Shown one piece after another: positions 34,476 to 46,249 of a stretch of 64,000 nucleotides of DNA; the first letter of the stretch is position 1, and each line of letters starts with the position of its first letter. The DNA is from Pyrocephalus nanus (lineage: Eukaryota; Chordata; Aves; Passeriformes; Tyrannidae). The position numbers and the translations under genes were made by a program. Where the stretch lies: assembly GCA_038380795.1 (NCBI GenBank), contig CM076261.1:94448418-94512417 (forward strand), read 5' to 3'. A model generated the notes under the pieces. It ran no database searches, was not told the DNA's origin, and saw nothing but the letters and a program-made list of their open reading frames with translations.

Positions 34476-35128
34476 GGCAGCTCAGAGACCAACCACATCC
34501 TAGGCTCATCCCCAGCAGGGAAAGGAGGGCATTCTCCCCCTTTGCTCTGCTCTGGTGAGATCCCACATGGAGAGCTGCATCCAGCCCTGGGGACCCCAAA
34601 ATAAGAAGGATGTGGAGCTGTTGGAGTGGGTCCAGAGATCACAAGATAAGGAAGATATTAAGCTCTTATAGAGTGTCCAAAGGAGGGCAACAAAGATGCC
34701 CTCAGAAGGGCCCTGAGGAGAAGCCGTGTGAGGAGTGGCTGAGGGAACTTGGTGTGCTCAGCTGGAGAAGAGACTGAGGGCAGACCTCACTGCAGTTACA
34801 ACTTCCTTGTGAGGGGAAGAGGAGGGGCAGGCACTGAGCTGTGCTTTGTAGGGACCTGTGGCAGGACCCCAGGGAATGGCCTGAAGTTGTGTCAGGGGAG
34901 GTTTAGGTTGGATATCAGGGAAAAGGTTTTTCCCCCAGAGGGTGGTTGGGCACTGAACAGGCTCCCCAGGGCAGTGGGCACAGCACCAAGGCTGCCAGAG
35001 CTCAAGGAGTGTTTGGACAACACTCTCAGGCACATGGTGTGACTCTTGGAGATGATCCTGTGCAGGGCTAAGGGTTGGACTTCATCCTTGTGGGTCCCTT
35101 CCAACTCAGCATAATCTGTGATAATATG
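34476..35128 (+). mobile_element. CR1 LINE, RT C-terminal part through 3' end
   Basis: Long sense copy: 'tctggtgagatcccacatgg', 'gatgtggagctgttggagtg', 'gtgaggagtggctgagggaa', 'gggcactgaacaggctcccc' and 'ttgtgggtcccttccaactc', with the tail 'ataatctgtgataatatg'. The 'actctcaggcacatggtgtg' form is shared with the copies at 60205-60485 and 63133-63515. Another CR1 begins at its last base. Confidence 0.92.
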
Positions 35129-35561
35129 AAGATGCTCAGAAGGCTGGAGCACTTCTGCTACAAAGAGATGTTGAGAGAGTTGGGGTTGTTCAGCCTGGAG
35201 AAGAGAAGGCTCCTGGGAGACCTTAGAGCTCCTTCCAGTGCCTAAAAGGAGTTTATGAGAAAGACTTTTTAGCAGGGCCTATTCTTATAGAACAAGGAGT
35301 ATGGAATATTGCTTTTAAATTAAAGAGGGGAGAAGTAGATCAGATGTAAGGGAGACATCTTTACTGGGAGACTGGTGAAGAATTGGACCAGGTTTCCCAG
35401 AGAAGCTGTGGCTGCCCCATCCCTGGAAGGGTCCAAGGCCAGGTTGGACGGGGCTTGGAGCAACCTGGGCTAGTGGAAGGTGTCTCTGCCCAGGGCAGGG
35501 GGGTTGGAATGAGATGATCTTGAAGGTCCCTTCCAATCCAAACCATTCTATGATTCTATGC
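35129..35561 (+). mobile_element. CR1 LINE joined head-to-tail to previous copy
   Basis: Runs from 'gaagatgctcagaaggctgg' through 'ttgttcagcctggagaagag', 'gagaagctgtggctgcccca' and 'ggcagggggttggaatgaga'-like sequence to 'accattctatgattctatg'. It belongs to a different subfamily from the copy it abuts, so the pair is two insertions rather than one duplicated element. Confidence 0.92.
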
Positions 35562-37044
35562 CCTGCCTTTCCTTCCTGTCTTCATTTTATTGTTGTTTCT
35601 TGGAGTTTCAGTTCACAGAGATTGCTGTCAACATGTTTTGCTCTCTCCTTCCAGCATATGTATTATCTGATATAGTGTCCCTTTGACTGTTTTCCCTCCA
35701 CCAGGTTTTCAATGCATGTATTTCCACCTCTTCATTCAGGCTCAAAAAGGCCAATTCCATCTTCTTTTCTTCTGAGTTTTCCAGTATTTACATTACAAAA
35801 CACCTACTGCCACTTCAGCTCCTGTCTTGACAACCTTTTCAAATGTCAATCTTTTTGTTTTCCATTTTCTCCTCGATTATTTACTTCCCATGGCCTATTC
35901 TTCATTGAGAGGCACCACATTTGTGTCTTCGTCTTGAGAAATGTCATCCCAAACCATATGCTCTTGTGCACTGTTTGACTCCCCTCACTCCCGGCTTTAA
36001 AAGCTCCCTCACAACCTCCTTGATTTTAAGTGACAGAGCCTCAGATGAACTCTGTCTCTCCTGTACCATCTTCTGGTGCCCTACATGTGTCAGATGAGCC
36101 TGAAATTGTCTTGCACTCATCCTCTGCCTCTCCCCCGCTCTCCCTGGACCTGCAGGAGATAAAGAAGCATTTCAGAGAACTTTGCCATAGAGATCCTTCT
36201 CTTTGGTGTCTTTTCCAGGAGCCTGAATTTTCCTTCCACACACAGGACCTCCCTTGCCTGTGTCCCATTTGGGCTGTGACCACAGGCTGCTCATCACCTG
36301 CTTCCTCTAATCTTCCATCTACCTTTACATGTTCTAACAGTAAATGGTCTCAGCTTGTATTTCCTAATATCTTTAGGAATGATAACTGCTTTCCTGATTG
36401 ATCCTCCAAGCATCTTAATTTTGCTGTCCTCTTGCAAATGGCCTTAACACCTTACTGATGAGGGTTTCTCCATGATTTCTCTGGAGGAGGTGGGGAAAAA
36501 AATATTGCACAGTAATGAAGCCTAAACCTTTCAATGTGATTTAAACTTTGTGATGACCTGGAAAGGAGACAAAGTGAGGGAGATTTAAGGATATCCCACT
36601 GCAAAGCCCAAGAGCATATGCCTTAATATTAAATTTAGCAGCCTAAATCAACTCCTCCCCTCCCATCTGAATGGCTGGCAGATTATCTGTGATGGGGGAA
36701 ATATGCTTCCCTTCACCCTTATTTGCGTTTCTAAATTTCTCCCGAAATTTCTCAGTGTCGTGACTGCGACAGCAACAGAGGGAGCCAGAAATGAGACAAC
36801 AACTTATCACACAGACTCACTTGAGGCATTTTGGTTAACAAGGTGCTCACACTACAGGTTGCCAATACTGATGGGATCTCTTGTTAACTTCTAGCACTGG
36901 AGATGAGACCCAAATTAAGAAATTTTAGCAATTGCATCCTGTTTCATGATGAAGGTTGGGATGGTTACTCTGCAAAAGTGTCTGGAAAAAGGTTTTCTTA
37001 GGAATTTTTTAGGCACCTGTGTCCATAAATGTCAATGCTTTTGC
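35562..37044. other. Unique pyrimidine-rich DNA
   Basis: The region from about 35640 to 36480 is T/C-rich on the plus strand. It has no intact protein signature on either strand and may be an old decayed repeat. The stretch open at 36030-36401 has no recognisable domain. Confidence 0.45.
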
Positions 37045-37195
37045 TGTTAGAATTATAGAGTTTGGATTAGAAGGGACATTAACCATCATCTGAATCCAAC
37101 CCCCCTGCCATGAGCAGGGACACCTCCCACTAGACCAGGTGGTTCAGAGCCCTGTCCAGTCTGGTCTTGAACGCTTCCAGGGAGAGGAAGTCCAG
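37045..37195 (-). mobile_element. CR1 LINE, 3'-terminal fragment
   Basis: Antisense copy with 'gtttggattagaagggacat', 'gggacacctcccactagacc' and 'gtctggtcttgaacgcttcc', stopping at 'agggagaggaagtccag'. Confidence 0.86.
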
Positions 37196-38487
37196 AGATA
37201 GGGAGTATTAAATGTCAGATATCTAACATTTTCTTCTGTGCATATCCAAAGGTGCTGCTCTTTCAGAGCTGGGAGCTTTCCTTCCCAACATTTGAGGAGA
37301 TTTATGACACTTTCACTCTTCTCCAACACCGCAGTGAAGTTCATCTCAAAAGCATGTTCTGAGTGATCCCAAATGACACAGTCCTGACTGTCTGGTAATG
37401 CAAAATCTGTCCTTTTTTTGTGATATAACAGAGATTGCCTTCATGGTGTGGGAAGTGGGTGGTTTGGACTCAAGTCTCTCAGGTTGGGAGGTTTCCAAAC
37501 TCCCATTCCCATGTCCTAGAAAAATGTGCTAATCATGCAGCTGGGTTAAAGCTGCTTTCCATCCTTCTAGGCAAAGCTGTGCTTTTGTGTGGAAAAGGGG
37601 CCTTCAAGCTTCATAAAGCCAACGAAGGAACAGCCAAAAAAGCAACATGACATGAAAGAGGGGATCCCAGGCAATCTCCTGGGGGAGAGCATCGAAAGGG
37701 TGTAAAAATGGACTGCAGAGGACCTTCAAGGTTAATCAAAATGCTCATGTTTGAAGTGATAAAGGAGAGGGAGCTTGCTTGAATTTCCCTAATCTTTGTA
37801 TGGAAGAGCTATTTCCTAGAGGGTGTCCAGTGAAATAATAGAGGTGACCTCCCTTGGTGGATGCCCTTTGTGAGGTTGTTGTGCTTCATCCTTGCTCTTC
37901 AATAGATTGCCTGGGGATTGGAAAATTACTTTTGCCTTTCTTCTTAAAAATGAGTTTTCACTAACTATTGTAGTGGGCTACAGCTGTATGTTTGAGAGGA
38001 GAGGTTTTGTCACTGATTCCTTTCAGGCTGAGCATCCTTTCTCATAAAAGAAATAAATGCTAAATGCAAATAGACCCTGCTTTCATCAGGGCAGATTTGT
38101 TCTTCGTGTTGTGGGAGAGACCAGCACAGGTCTGTGCAGTGTGTCTGTAGTGGAGAGGACACACAGCAGCACTGAGAGCACTGAGACCTGGCCTTGCAAC
38201 CCTGGCACATCACACCTGGATCTGTGCTGCAGCGTCTGGGCAACTTTACTGCCTCATCCCCAGCTCTGGGAAATTTACTTCCATAAAATATCCTGGTTAT
38301 TCAGCCATTTCGAAGCTGTCATTGATGGCAGACCTCCAAGGAAGAGGCTGGATGATGCAAAAGAGGCATCCACAAGGTAAACCTTCCTCTGCCTCAGGAC
38401 TGAACAGATGTTCCAGTTTGTGGCCAGGAGGATACTGCATCATAGGGAATCCCTCCATCCTGAATCCATTAATATTCTCTTTATCTA
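37196..38487. other. Unique spacer, possible old CR1 traces
   Basis: No clear gene. The part at about 37690-37870 has faint resemblance to old CR1 3' regions ('tgacctcccttggtgg') but is too diverged to call. Confidence 0.4.
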
Positions 38488-39372
38488 AAGCAGTGTGGGC
38501 AGCAGGTCAGGGGAGGTGATTCTCTGCCTCTGCTCTGCTCTGGTGACACCCCACCTGGAGCACTGTATTGTGGTGGATTGGCCCTGGCTGGACACCAAAA
38601 TCACTTTGTCACTCCTCTTCTTCAGGGGTTGAGATAAGGACAGGGAGAAATCACTCACCAGTTACTGTCATGTGCAAAAGAGATTCAACTTGGCAAAAAT
38701 TAATTGAATTTATTGCCAATCAAATCAGAGTGAGAGGATGAGAAATAAAACCAAATCTTAAAAGCATTTTCCCCCTACCCATCACTTCTCAGGATTAGCC
38801 TTATTTCTTGTTATTTACCTCCTTCCCACCAGCAGTGCAGGGGAACAGGAACTGGGGAAAGCATCACAGGCACAGGAATAGTGTGGACCTGCTGGAGTGT
38901 GGTCAGAGGAGGGTCACCAAAATGTTCACAGGAGCATCTCTCCTGTGAAGACAGGAAATGAGAGATGAAGTTGTTCAGCCTGGAGAAAAAAAGGTTCCAA
39001 TGTGAACTTAGAGTACCTTCCTGTGCCTAAAGGGGCTACAAGAAAGCTGGACAGGGGCTTTGGACAAAGGCACGGAGTGACAGGATGAGGGGGAATGGCT
39101 TCACAGTGACAGAGAGCAAGTTTAGATGAGGTATTGTGAAAGAATTCTTCCCTGTGAGGGTGGTGAGGCCCTGACAGAGGTTACCCAGAGAAGCTGTGGC
39201 TGCCCCTGGAAGTGTTCAGGGCTGTTTTGGATGGGGATTGGAGCAACCTGGGATGGTGAAAGGTGTCCCTGCCCATGGCAGGGGAGTTGTAACTGGAACA
39301 TCTTGAAGGTCCCTTCCAACCTGAACCATTCTGTGATGATTCTATGATGGTTCTATGATGATTCTATGATTT
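38488..39372 (+). mobile_element. CR1 LINE interrupted by an LTR fragment
   Basis: Left piece 38488-38568 ends at 'cacctggagcactgta'. The CR1 resumes at about 38865 with 'gtggacctgctggagtgt' and continues through 'tgttcagcctggagaaaa', 'gaggtggtg'-type sequence and 'ggtcccttccaacctgaacc' to an expanded tail (39336-39372). About 20-30 bases of CR1 expected between the pieces are missing. Confidence 0.9.
38569..38864 (-). mobile_element. Partial avian ERV LTR nested in CR1
   Basis: Non-CR1 block whose left end, read on the minus strand, finishes 'ggccaatccaccaca', the CA terminus expected of an LTR 3' end. An AATAAA polyadenylation signal lies on the minus strand at 38714-38709. The wording resembles a widespread avian ERV LTR family (ERVL-like, from memory). 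Only the 3' part is present; the 5' end, which should begin TG, is missing, so this is a truncated LTR with no coding sequence. Confidence 0.6.
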
Positions 39373-39379
39373 ACACAAT

Positions 39380-39557
39380 TTATAATGAGGGTGAAACACT
39401 GTCACAGGCTGCTCAGAGGGGTGGTAGATGCCCCATCCCTGGAAACATTGAACAGCTTGGTCTGGTGGAAAGTGCTCCTGCTCATTGCAGGGTGGTTGGA
39501 GGAGGTGACATTTAATAGTCCCTCCCAACCCGAGCCATTCTCTGATTCTCTGATTCA
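39380..39557 (+). mobile_element. CR1 LINE, 3'-terminal fragment abutting another tail
   Basis: Begins within a few bases of the previous CR1 tail: 'gtcacaggctgctcagaggg', 'gatgccccatccctggaaac', then the short form 'attgaacagcttggtctggt' with about 25 bases deleted, and the tail 'attctctgattctctgatt'. Confidence 0.87.
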
Positions 39558-40292
39558 ATTACGCTGTAGCTCATTAAGACAACGTGTCCCAAAGTTTGGC
39601 ACAGTTATTGGTGCTGATGAGCTGTTGAACAGAACCTCCACCAAGGATCAGAAGTGGCTGCACTCCAGCAGTGAACCAGCTCCACTCCAGTCCCGGCCCA
39701 GAGTTAATGTGAAGTCAATGGAAGAACTTCTGGCGAGTCAATAAGCCTTGGATCAATTCCCTATGTCAGTTCCCAAAGTGCTTTTGAATAATGTGTCCTG
39801 AAGGCTTTTATATAAAATCGAAATTAGTGTTTTCATTTACTTGCATATCATCAGAATAAAACTTTTTTTGGAGATTGTTTTACCTGGTTATTTATCTGTT
39901 TGGAGATTGGAGCTGAAGTCTATTGATCAGCTTGATTAAACAACGTGAAATCAGAGTGAGGCTGGTGCTCCAATTTTAATGAGTTAGTGTTTTCCTTTTA
40001 TTTTTCTCAGGCAGATTTGATAAAATGAGATACAAATCTCCACACCTGCAGGCCATTGAGATAATACAGTGCTGGGGCAGAGGAATGGAGTGAGGATACT
40101 TGCACTCATCTGCATGAGAAATGCAGAAAGGGAGGATGATTAACTTTGGAAAATGTTTTTCCATAGTCCAGAAGCTTGAGATATTAAAGAATTGGTGCTT
40201 GAATGAGCCAGACCTCTTGATCCTAAAGCGATATAATTTCAAACACAACAGAAGTAAATGTGGGCCAATTGATCCATTTATTTGAAGTACAG
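39558..40292. other. Unique spacer
   Basis: AT-rich, with 'cagaataaaac' at about 39852. No exon or repeat recognised. Confidence 0.5.
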
Positions 40293-40450
40293 AATATCAC
40301 AGAATCACAGAATGTCCTGAGTTGGAAGGCACCCACAAGGATTGTCAAGTACAGCTCCTGACCCTGCACAGGACACCCCAAAAAAATCCCACCATGTGCC
40401 CAAGAGTGGTTTAAATGCCCCTGATTCAGTGTTCTGATCTCAGCGTGGGC
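40293..40450 (-). mobile_element. CR1 LINE, 3'-terminal fragment
   Basis: Antisense copy with tail complement 'atcacagaatcacagaatg', then 'cctgagttggaaggcaccca' and 'accctgcacaggacacccca'. This is the subfamily also present at 42879-43045 and 63785-63945. Confidence 0.87.
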
Positions 40451-40524
40451 TGCCACCAGAAGTAGAGCTGGTCCTGCTCCTTCCACTTCTCAGCTGATCC
40501 TGGCTGCACATTCCTGTGCCTTCC

Positions 40525-40612
40525 CACATTTGGAATCCCTGTGGGTCCCTTCCACCTAAATATCTTCTACATATTCTATGTAGAATCATATTCTATGATT
40601 CTACAATTCTAT
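40525..40612 (+). mobile_element. CR1 LINE tail fragment, opposite orientation
   Basis: Only the last part of a sense CR1 is present: 'ctgtgggtcccttccacc' followed by a disordered tail of 'attctatg' units, including 'attctatgtagaatcat', which is itself a short inverted repeat. It lies about 75 bp from the antisense copy at 40293-40450. Confidence 0.7.
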
Positions 40613-40869
40613 TTTAAACATTTCTATTAGAGTTTAGTGAAATATGGGAGGTAATATCACAGGAGAGGATCGAGGAGATGTGTCCTTTAGGCCAACAATT
40701 TCAAGGTTCAGTAAATCTCTGTCTCTTGGCAATTGAAAAAATACCACCACAGGTGAGAAACCTGTGTTTTGCAAAGATGAGGTTCATTAGGCTCCTCAGA
40801 AATGGAACTGCTCCAATTGAAATCACCTGAATAGAAAAGTGGGAATAAGTAGAGACCTTACAAAGGGGG
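40613..40869. other. Spacer, possibly start of the ancient CR1
   Basis: No feature can be supported. The following ancient CR1 may begin inside this stretch. Confidence 0.35.
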
Positions 40870-42330
40870 AAAAGCTCGGTAGAGGAAAATGCATTTAGAG
40901 CTCAAAATTTTAGCAGGAACATTGCTAAAAGTATATTCAAATTAACCCTCACAAAATTAAAATAGAGAGCAAGGATTCTTCGGTACTTAAACATGAAAAC
41001 AGGAAGAAAATGGTGAATAAGAAATACAGGGCAGACATTAAAGATAATGGAAATATGACCCTGCAGTTAAAGGTCTACTTGAGCTCAGTTTTCTGTGAGG
41101 ACTCTGCTGTAGAACCTGCTAAGGAAAGACAAGATGATTAATGGGAAGAGGACTGTGGACATGGAAATTTCTATTACCAAAGTGGAAACAAAACTCTCTA
41201 AACTAGTTTCATTTAGCTGGGGAGAAAGGAGGAGATACGGAGCTGGATAATCAGCACTCTTGATATCTGAAAGGGCTGGCTCAGGGAATCAGTGCTCCAA
41301 TCTCAAAGCTCTTTAATAAATGTATGAAGTTGGGGGTGGTTCCATCTGCGTGTCAAATAATAAATACAGTGACCGTATATGAGTGCAGGAAAACAACCAC
41401 CCAGCCCCAGAAATGTGCAAGATTTAGAATAAATCTTCCTGAAAACAAAAATGAATGAATAATTAAAGAAAAGAAACAACCAAAGAAGGTGAAAATAAAT
41501 CAAGATGGGAGGAAATACAGATTTATCAAAGGCTGTTTGTGTCTGATATCTTTCCTTAAAAAGGATAACCAATTCTTATGGATGAGAAAAATGCTTTAGA
41601 CATAATCCACTTAGACTTCAATGAATATCAATATTGTGCCACATGGGATATTATTAACTGGAGAAAATGTGGATCATTTCCAAAATACTAATGTGGTAAG
41701 TAACTACTAAAGAGAAATGACCTGGGGTTCTGAAGAGAAGAGAACTTGTAGTTTGCAGGGCAGTTTTTAGTGGAGTTTCACAATGCTCTGTCTTAGGGCT
41801 AATCTTATTTAATGTTGCCATTGGTGACCCTGCCTTAAAAAATAGAGCTTTACTAATGACTTTTGTAGACAGCACAAAGCTGGGAGGTGGAGGCAATTCA
41901 GGGGAGGATTGGTGTGTTAGTGAGGTGAATTGGATGGAGAGCAGAAAAATATAATGGGACAAAGAGTGAGGTCGTGGGGCGGGGGGGGATTAATAGCAAG
42001 AGAATCAGCTCTAAAGCTGGAGCTTGGCGGTGGAAAATGAGGGATTAAAAAGGGCAGGTTGTGTTTGCTGATCACAGGGTGATACAGCCCTGGAAAAGCA
42101 AACATCCCAAGGATGCTGAGGAATTCTCAGGAGAGGTCTTTGGTTGAGATCGATGTGAGGCCTCTTACAAAACAGAGTACAAAATCCTTGGCTCCCACAC
42201 ACAAAAAATATGACTTCAGGCTGGTGCTGTGAAGTTGATCCAGGACCAGCCATCATTGTCATGGAGAGGTTACCGAACAGCAAACCTAGAAGCTTGGGAT
42301 AGAGAAAGCTAAGAAGGAATATCTTCACTT
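40870..42330 (+). mobile_element. Ancient CR1 ORF2 relic with RT domain
   Basis: About 1.4 kb of sense CR1 of the old type. Readable order: the pre-RT linker (about 40900-41200), the 'caaagctctttaataaatgt' region leading to the RT start, 'gatttatcaaaggctgtttg' and 'gacttcaatgaatatcaat' (the D-F-x-K/E region). The RT active site follows at 41862-41873 as F-V-D-S where CR1 normally has F-A-D-D, then 'aagctgggagg'. Numerous stops and frameshifts. The catalytic Asp loss and decay show a long-dead copy. Confidence 0.7.
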
Positions 42331-42437
42331 TAATTCACTTTATTCATATCTTTAATTTATTTATATATTTAATTATATTCACTTCGATATAAATGAACTT
42401 AAAGAACAGAGGATTCTTTAAGAAGATGGGTAACAGG

Positions 42438-42550
42438 GGTCACAGAATCATAGGAAGGCTTGGGTTGGAAGCAATATTAAAGATCACCCAGTTCCAACCC
42501 CCACCCATGGGCAGGAATGCCACCCACTGGATCAGGATGCTCAGAGCACT
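42438..42550 (-). mobile_element. CR1 LINE, 3'-terminal fragment
   Basis: Antisense: 'ggtcacagaatcatagg', 'ggcttgggttggaagcaata' and 'cccatgggcaggaatgccac', ending near 'ggatgctcagagc'. About 110 bases remain. Confidence 0.85.
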
Positions 42551-42878
42551 TATGCAAGAACAAGGCAAGAGGGATGCAGGAATAAATTGTTATATATTGA
42601 ACATGGGTGAATTTAGTCTGGAAAGTCTTAAGAATTAAGATGGAAGTGTCTGGGACAGTGTCCTAATCTAAATAATGGGAGCAAAAGTCCTTCCCTGCAG
42701 GTAGATTTATGAGGTAGAGACTGAAAGATATCCCTGGATGTGACTCCAGCTACAGCACAGAGTGGGTTTGGACTGCCCAGGAAGATTCTGGGTACACTGA
42801 GCTCAGCTGGGTCACCTTCAGGCCTGAGCTGGGATGTCTGCAGGATGCTGCATTTACAGCTCTGTGGCTCTGGTAGGA

Positions 42879-43045
42879 TCACAGAATCAAAAAATATCCT
42901 GAACTGGAAGACACCCATAAGGATCATCGAGTCCAACTCCTGGCCCTGCACAGGACACCCCCAAAAATCACACCTGAGAGCATTGTCCAAACAGTTCCTG
43001 AACTCTGGCAGGGTTGGGGCCTTTCCATTGCTCTCTAATGCATGG
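42879..43045 (-). mobile_element. CR1 LINE, 3'-terminal fragment
   Basis: Antisense: 'ggatcacagaatcaaaaa', 'gatcatcgagtccaactcct', 'ggccctgcacaggacacccc' and 'gagcattgtccaaacagttc'. Confidence 0.88.
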
Positions 43046-43269
43046 TACAAACCTATCTTAGGTGAGTCATGAGTGAGACTTTGAGGTGCACTGTTGGTTC
43101 CAGGTATGAAATGTTCTGCTGACCTTTAGGTGGAGGAGACCACTGTGAGGGTGAATGAGCTGGGCCCTGCTCTCAAGGCAGCTCTTTTTCTGTGTGGAGA
43201 AACTTGGGAGTCCAGGGTGCTCCCTGTTTTAGTTGGAACACTGCCAGCAGATCGAAAATGAGCAAGGAT

Positions 43270-43950
43270 GAACCAAAGCAACCAGGAGAATAACCTGGGG
43301 GTGCTGGTGGATGAGAATCTGATCACAACCTGGGAGTTGTTCACTTGCAGCCCAGAAAATCAACTGTGTCCTGGGCTGTATCCAAGGCAGGGTGGGCAGC
43401 AGGTGAGGGAGGGGATTCTCTTCCTCTCCTGTGTTCTCATGAGACCCCACCTGGAGCACTGCATCCAGCTCTGGGGTCCCCAGTAAGGAGGATGTGGATC
43501 TGTTGGAGCAAGTCCAAAGGAGACCACAAGGGCTGGAGAACCTTTTCCATGAAGACAGGCTGAGAGAGCTGCAGCTGTCACAGCCTGGAGAAACCTGGAG
43601 AAGGATCCAGGGAGAACTTGGAGCACCTTTCAGTACCTAAAGGAACTACAGAAGAGTTTGAGAGAGACTTTGGACAAGGGGATGGAGAGGCAGGACAAGG
43701 GGGAATGGCTTCAAAGTGAAGGAGGGTAGATTTAGGTTTATGGAATAAATTCTTCCCTGTGAGGGTGGTGAGGCCCTGGCACAGGCTGCCTAGAGAAGCT
43801 GTGGCTGCCCCATCCCTGGAATTGTTCAAGACAAGGTTGGATGGGGCTTGGAGCAACTTGGGATAGTGGAAGGTGTCCCTGCCCATGGCAGAGGGGTTGA
43901 ACTGGGTGACCTTTAATGTCCCTTCCCACCCAAACCATTCTGTGGTTCCA
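43270..43950 (+). mobile_element. CR1 LINE, RT C-terminal part through 3' end
   Basis: Starts in ORF2 with codons for '[10 protein letters not shown]' (about 43285-43315), continues through 'ctggagcactgcatccagct', 'gatgtggatctgttggagca', 'gggtggtgaggccctggcac' and 'cccatggcagaggggttgaa', and ends 'aaccattctgtggttcca'. Stops and frame shifts break the coding part. The tail is a single degenerate octamer. Confidence 0.92.
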
Positions 43951-46249
43951 TCTTTGATACCCAGACAAGCCCTACACAAGGGAGGAGAGAAATCTCTTGT
44001 TTGCACTTTGTATTTCTACCTGCTGGATTGAGACTAAACGTTACAGGCAACTGCAGCAGCAATCACAGGACATTTCTGCAGCAAGAGGGAAGGACACGTC
44101 CTTACTGAGCTGTCCTTTCACAGCTTCTCTGAGTAAATGTTTCAGCAGAACAAGGAGTCTCTCAGTACAAGGCAGAGCTGCTGTACTTGCACAAAACGAT
44201 TTCCACGCTCCCTCACGCGATGTATCCAAAGGAAACGTTCAGAGCCAGTCAGGAGACCTTACTCAGCAGTGACATTGCACCTCCTTCTTGTAAAGGATAA
44301 TTTACTCAGTTTACCGAGTGAAATACAGTAGAAGGTTAAATGTCTCACCTACAACCGAATATAACCCTCTCATCTCCCTCCTGAAATTACAGAAATCCCC
44401 ACACTGGGAAGGGGAAAATGCATTTCTTTAAGGCACTGATAGTTTGCTCAACAGTAAAATAATGAACAATAGCAGAGAATTTTATAAAAGAAGCTTTTTT
44501 TTTTTCTTTTAGACAATCTAAATTTATGTCTTCTCACACCGCAGTGTCTTATCCACAGCAAATATCTATTCCACAGGTTAAGATCAACATATTTGTCCTT
44601 GCCCTTGACAGCTCATCCCAGTCAAGGAGTCCTCCTTATGTGGGATTAGCTGTGAGAGAGAAAGAGGAAAGGCTTTCCCCCGTGAAAGAGAACAAAGTGT
44701 CACTTTTTGAATCATTTCAACAACCACTCTGTCATGTTACCAGGGAGGCATCTTGAGGGAAATTCTCTTCTCCTGTGGCTGCTGCGAACTGGGAGCCACC
44801 AGGTCACTGTGACCCCACTGGAACAGCCAATGGGGGAGCGAAGTGGGGCACTGACAACACGGGAATCCTGGGAAGAGCTGAGAGAGGTTCATGGAACAGT
44901 CATAAAAGCTGGATATATTTTTAACATTGATTGTGAAAAAGAAAATACTAAAGGGAAAAAAAAATAAATGTAACTTTTTGTTTAAGTCTGAGTAATGTTT
45001 GTCAGAAACCCCCAGTGGAGTGACAGTCGGTGATATTAAATTCTACCCGTATTTGGGACGTGTCAAATGGAAAGAAGTGATCCACTGAACAGTCAGACTG
45101 AAAAAAAAAATAAAAAAAAAGAGAACTATCAGTCCTTGTTTGGAGAAAAAGGGATGTGGAGGAGAAAACCGTCATAACTCCGTTGTATTCCCATAGTGAC
45201 GAGAGAGGACAGTCCTTGCCGGTATCCATGGTGTGTGTAAGCAAGGAATATTCCTGATGCAGAAAGGGCCGAGAGCTGCTATCAGAGAGTTTTAGTAGCT
45301 TAAAGGGAAAGATGGAAAATCAAAAATAACTCAAAACCAGTCCCCACACCTATATTTGTTCTCATTTTGGTGAGTCAAGCAGAGGGATGCTCTTCGGTGG
45401 GAGGACTTGAAGAGCACAACTCTGTTCTCCCCTGGTTCAGCTCTGAGGTGGCACCTGGTTGCAAGCCAAAAATTCCATGCAGAAGAGGAGCAATAAGAGC
45501 ACAGGGTGGGGAGGGAATTCAAGAGCAACAGAGGACTGAGATTTTTAATGAAGGAACAAAGGGACGTTGTGGAGGAAGGAGGGATTTTTTTGCCATTCAT
45601 GGAATCAGGTGCAGCTCAAACGTGGTGCTGCAGCAGAACTGAGGCCAACACAAAACGTGCCTTTGGCCTTGCTAACTTTGAGCTGATCCCTGGAAGGCAG
45701 TGATGGATTCTTTAATTTAAATCATTAAAATAAAGCCAAATCAAAACACCTTCTGAGAGTGCATTCAGAGAAAGCTCTCTTGTTGTGCCAAGAGTAGCCT
45801 GCGTGCCAGAGCTCTAAATAAACAGTCTAAATATACAGGTTCATAAATCTTGTGTGTGAAATTAAAACAAGGGAAAGGACATTGATTTATTATATGTTTG
45901 TTGGAAAGCTTAAGACTTCGTCTTTCATTATAATAACTGTGTCCTCCCTGCTCCGTCAGGGGGCACAAGTGCTTGACTTCAATTGTGCTTTTCTTGTTTT
46001 TTTGGTAATTAGAAGGTCAGCAGGAAGTGTTCCCACAGCAGCAATCTTCTCAGCTCCACTTTTAGGTTGTTTCTAGATTCCCATTAACAGTTCACAGCTC
46101 AGTCCAAGTTCCCCAGAAAGAGACTGACCTTGAGCTTGCAATCCAGCTCTTGTTTCAGGGAAAGGATTTTTTAGGAAATGCCAGAAAAATCAGGAGAAGC
46201 GTTTGAGAGCTCTGTGACATCACCTAAGCTCTGCTTCTTATTAAGGGTT
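43951..46249. other. Unique DNA, no gene recognised
   Basis: About 2.3 kb without transposon signatures. Open stretches at 44526-44967 and 45331-45703 occur on both strands and lack recognisable domains. An A-rich tract lies at about 45102-45120. Confidence 0.5.
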
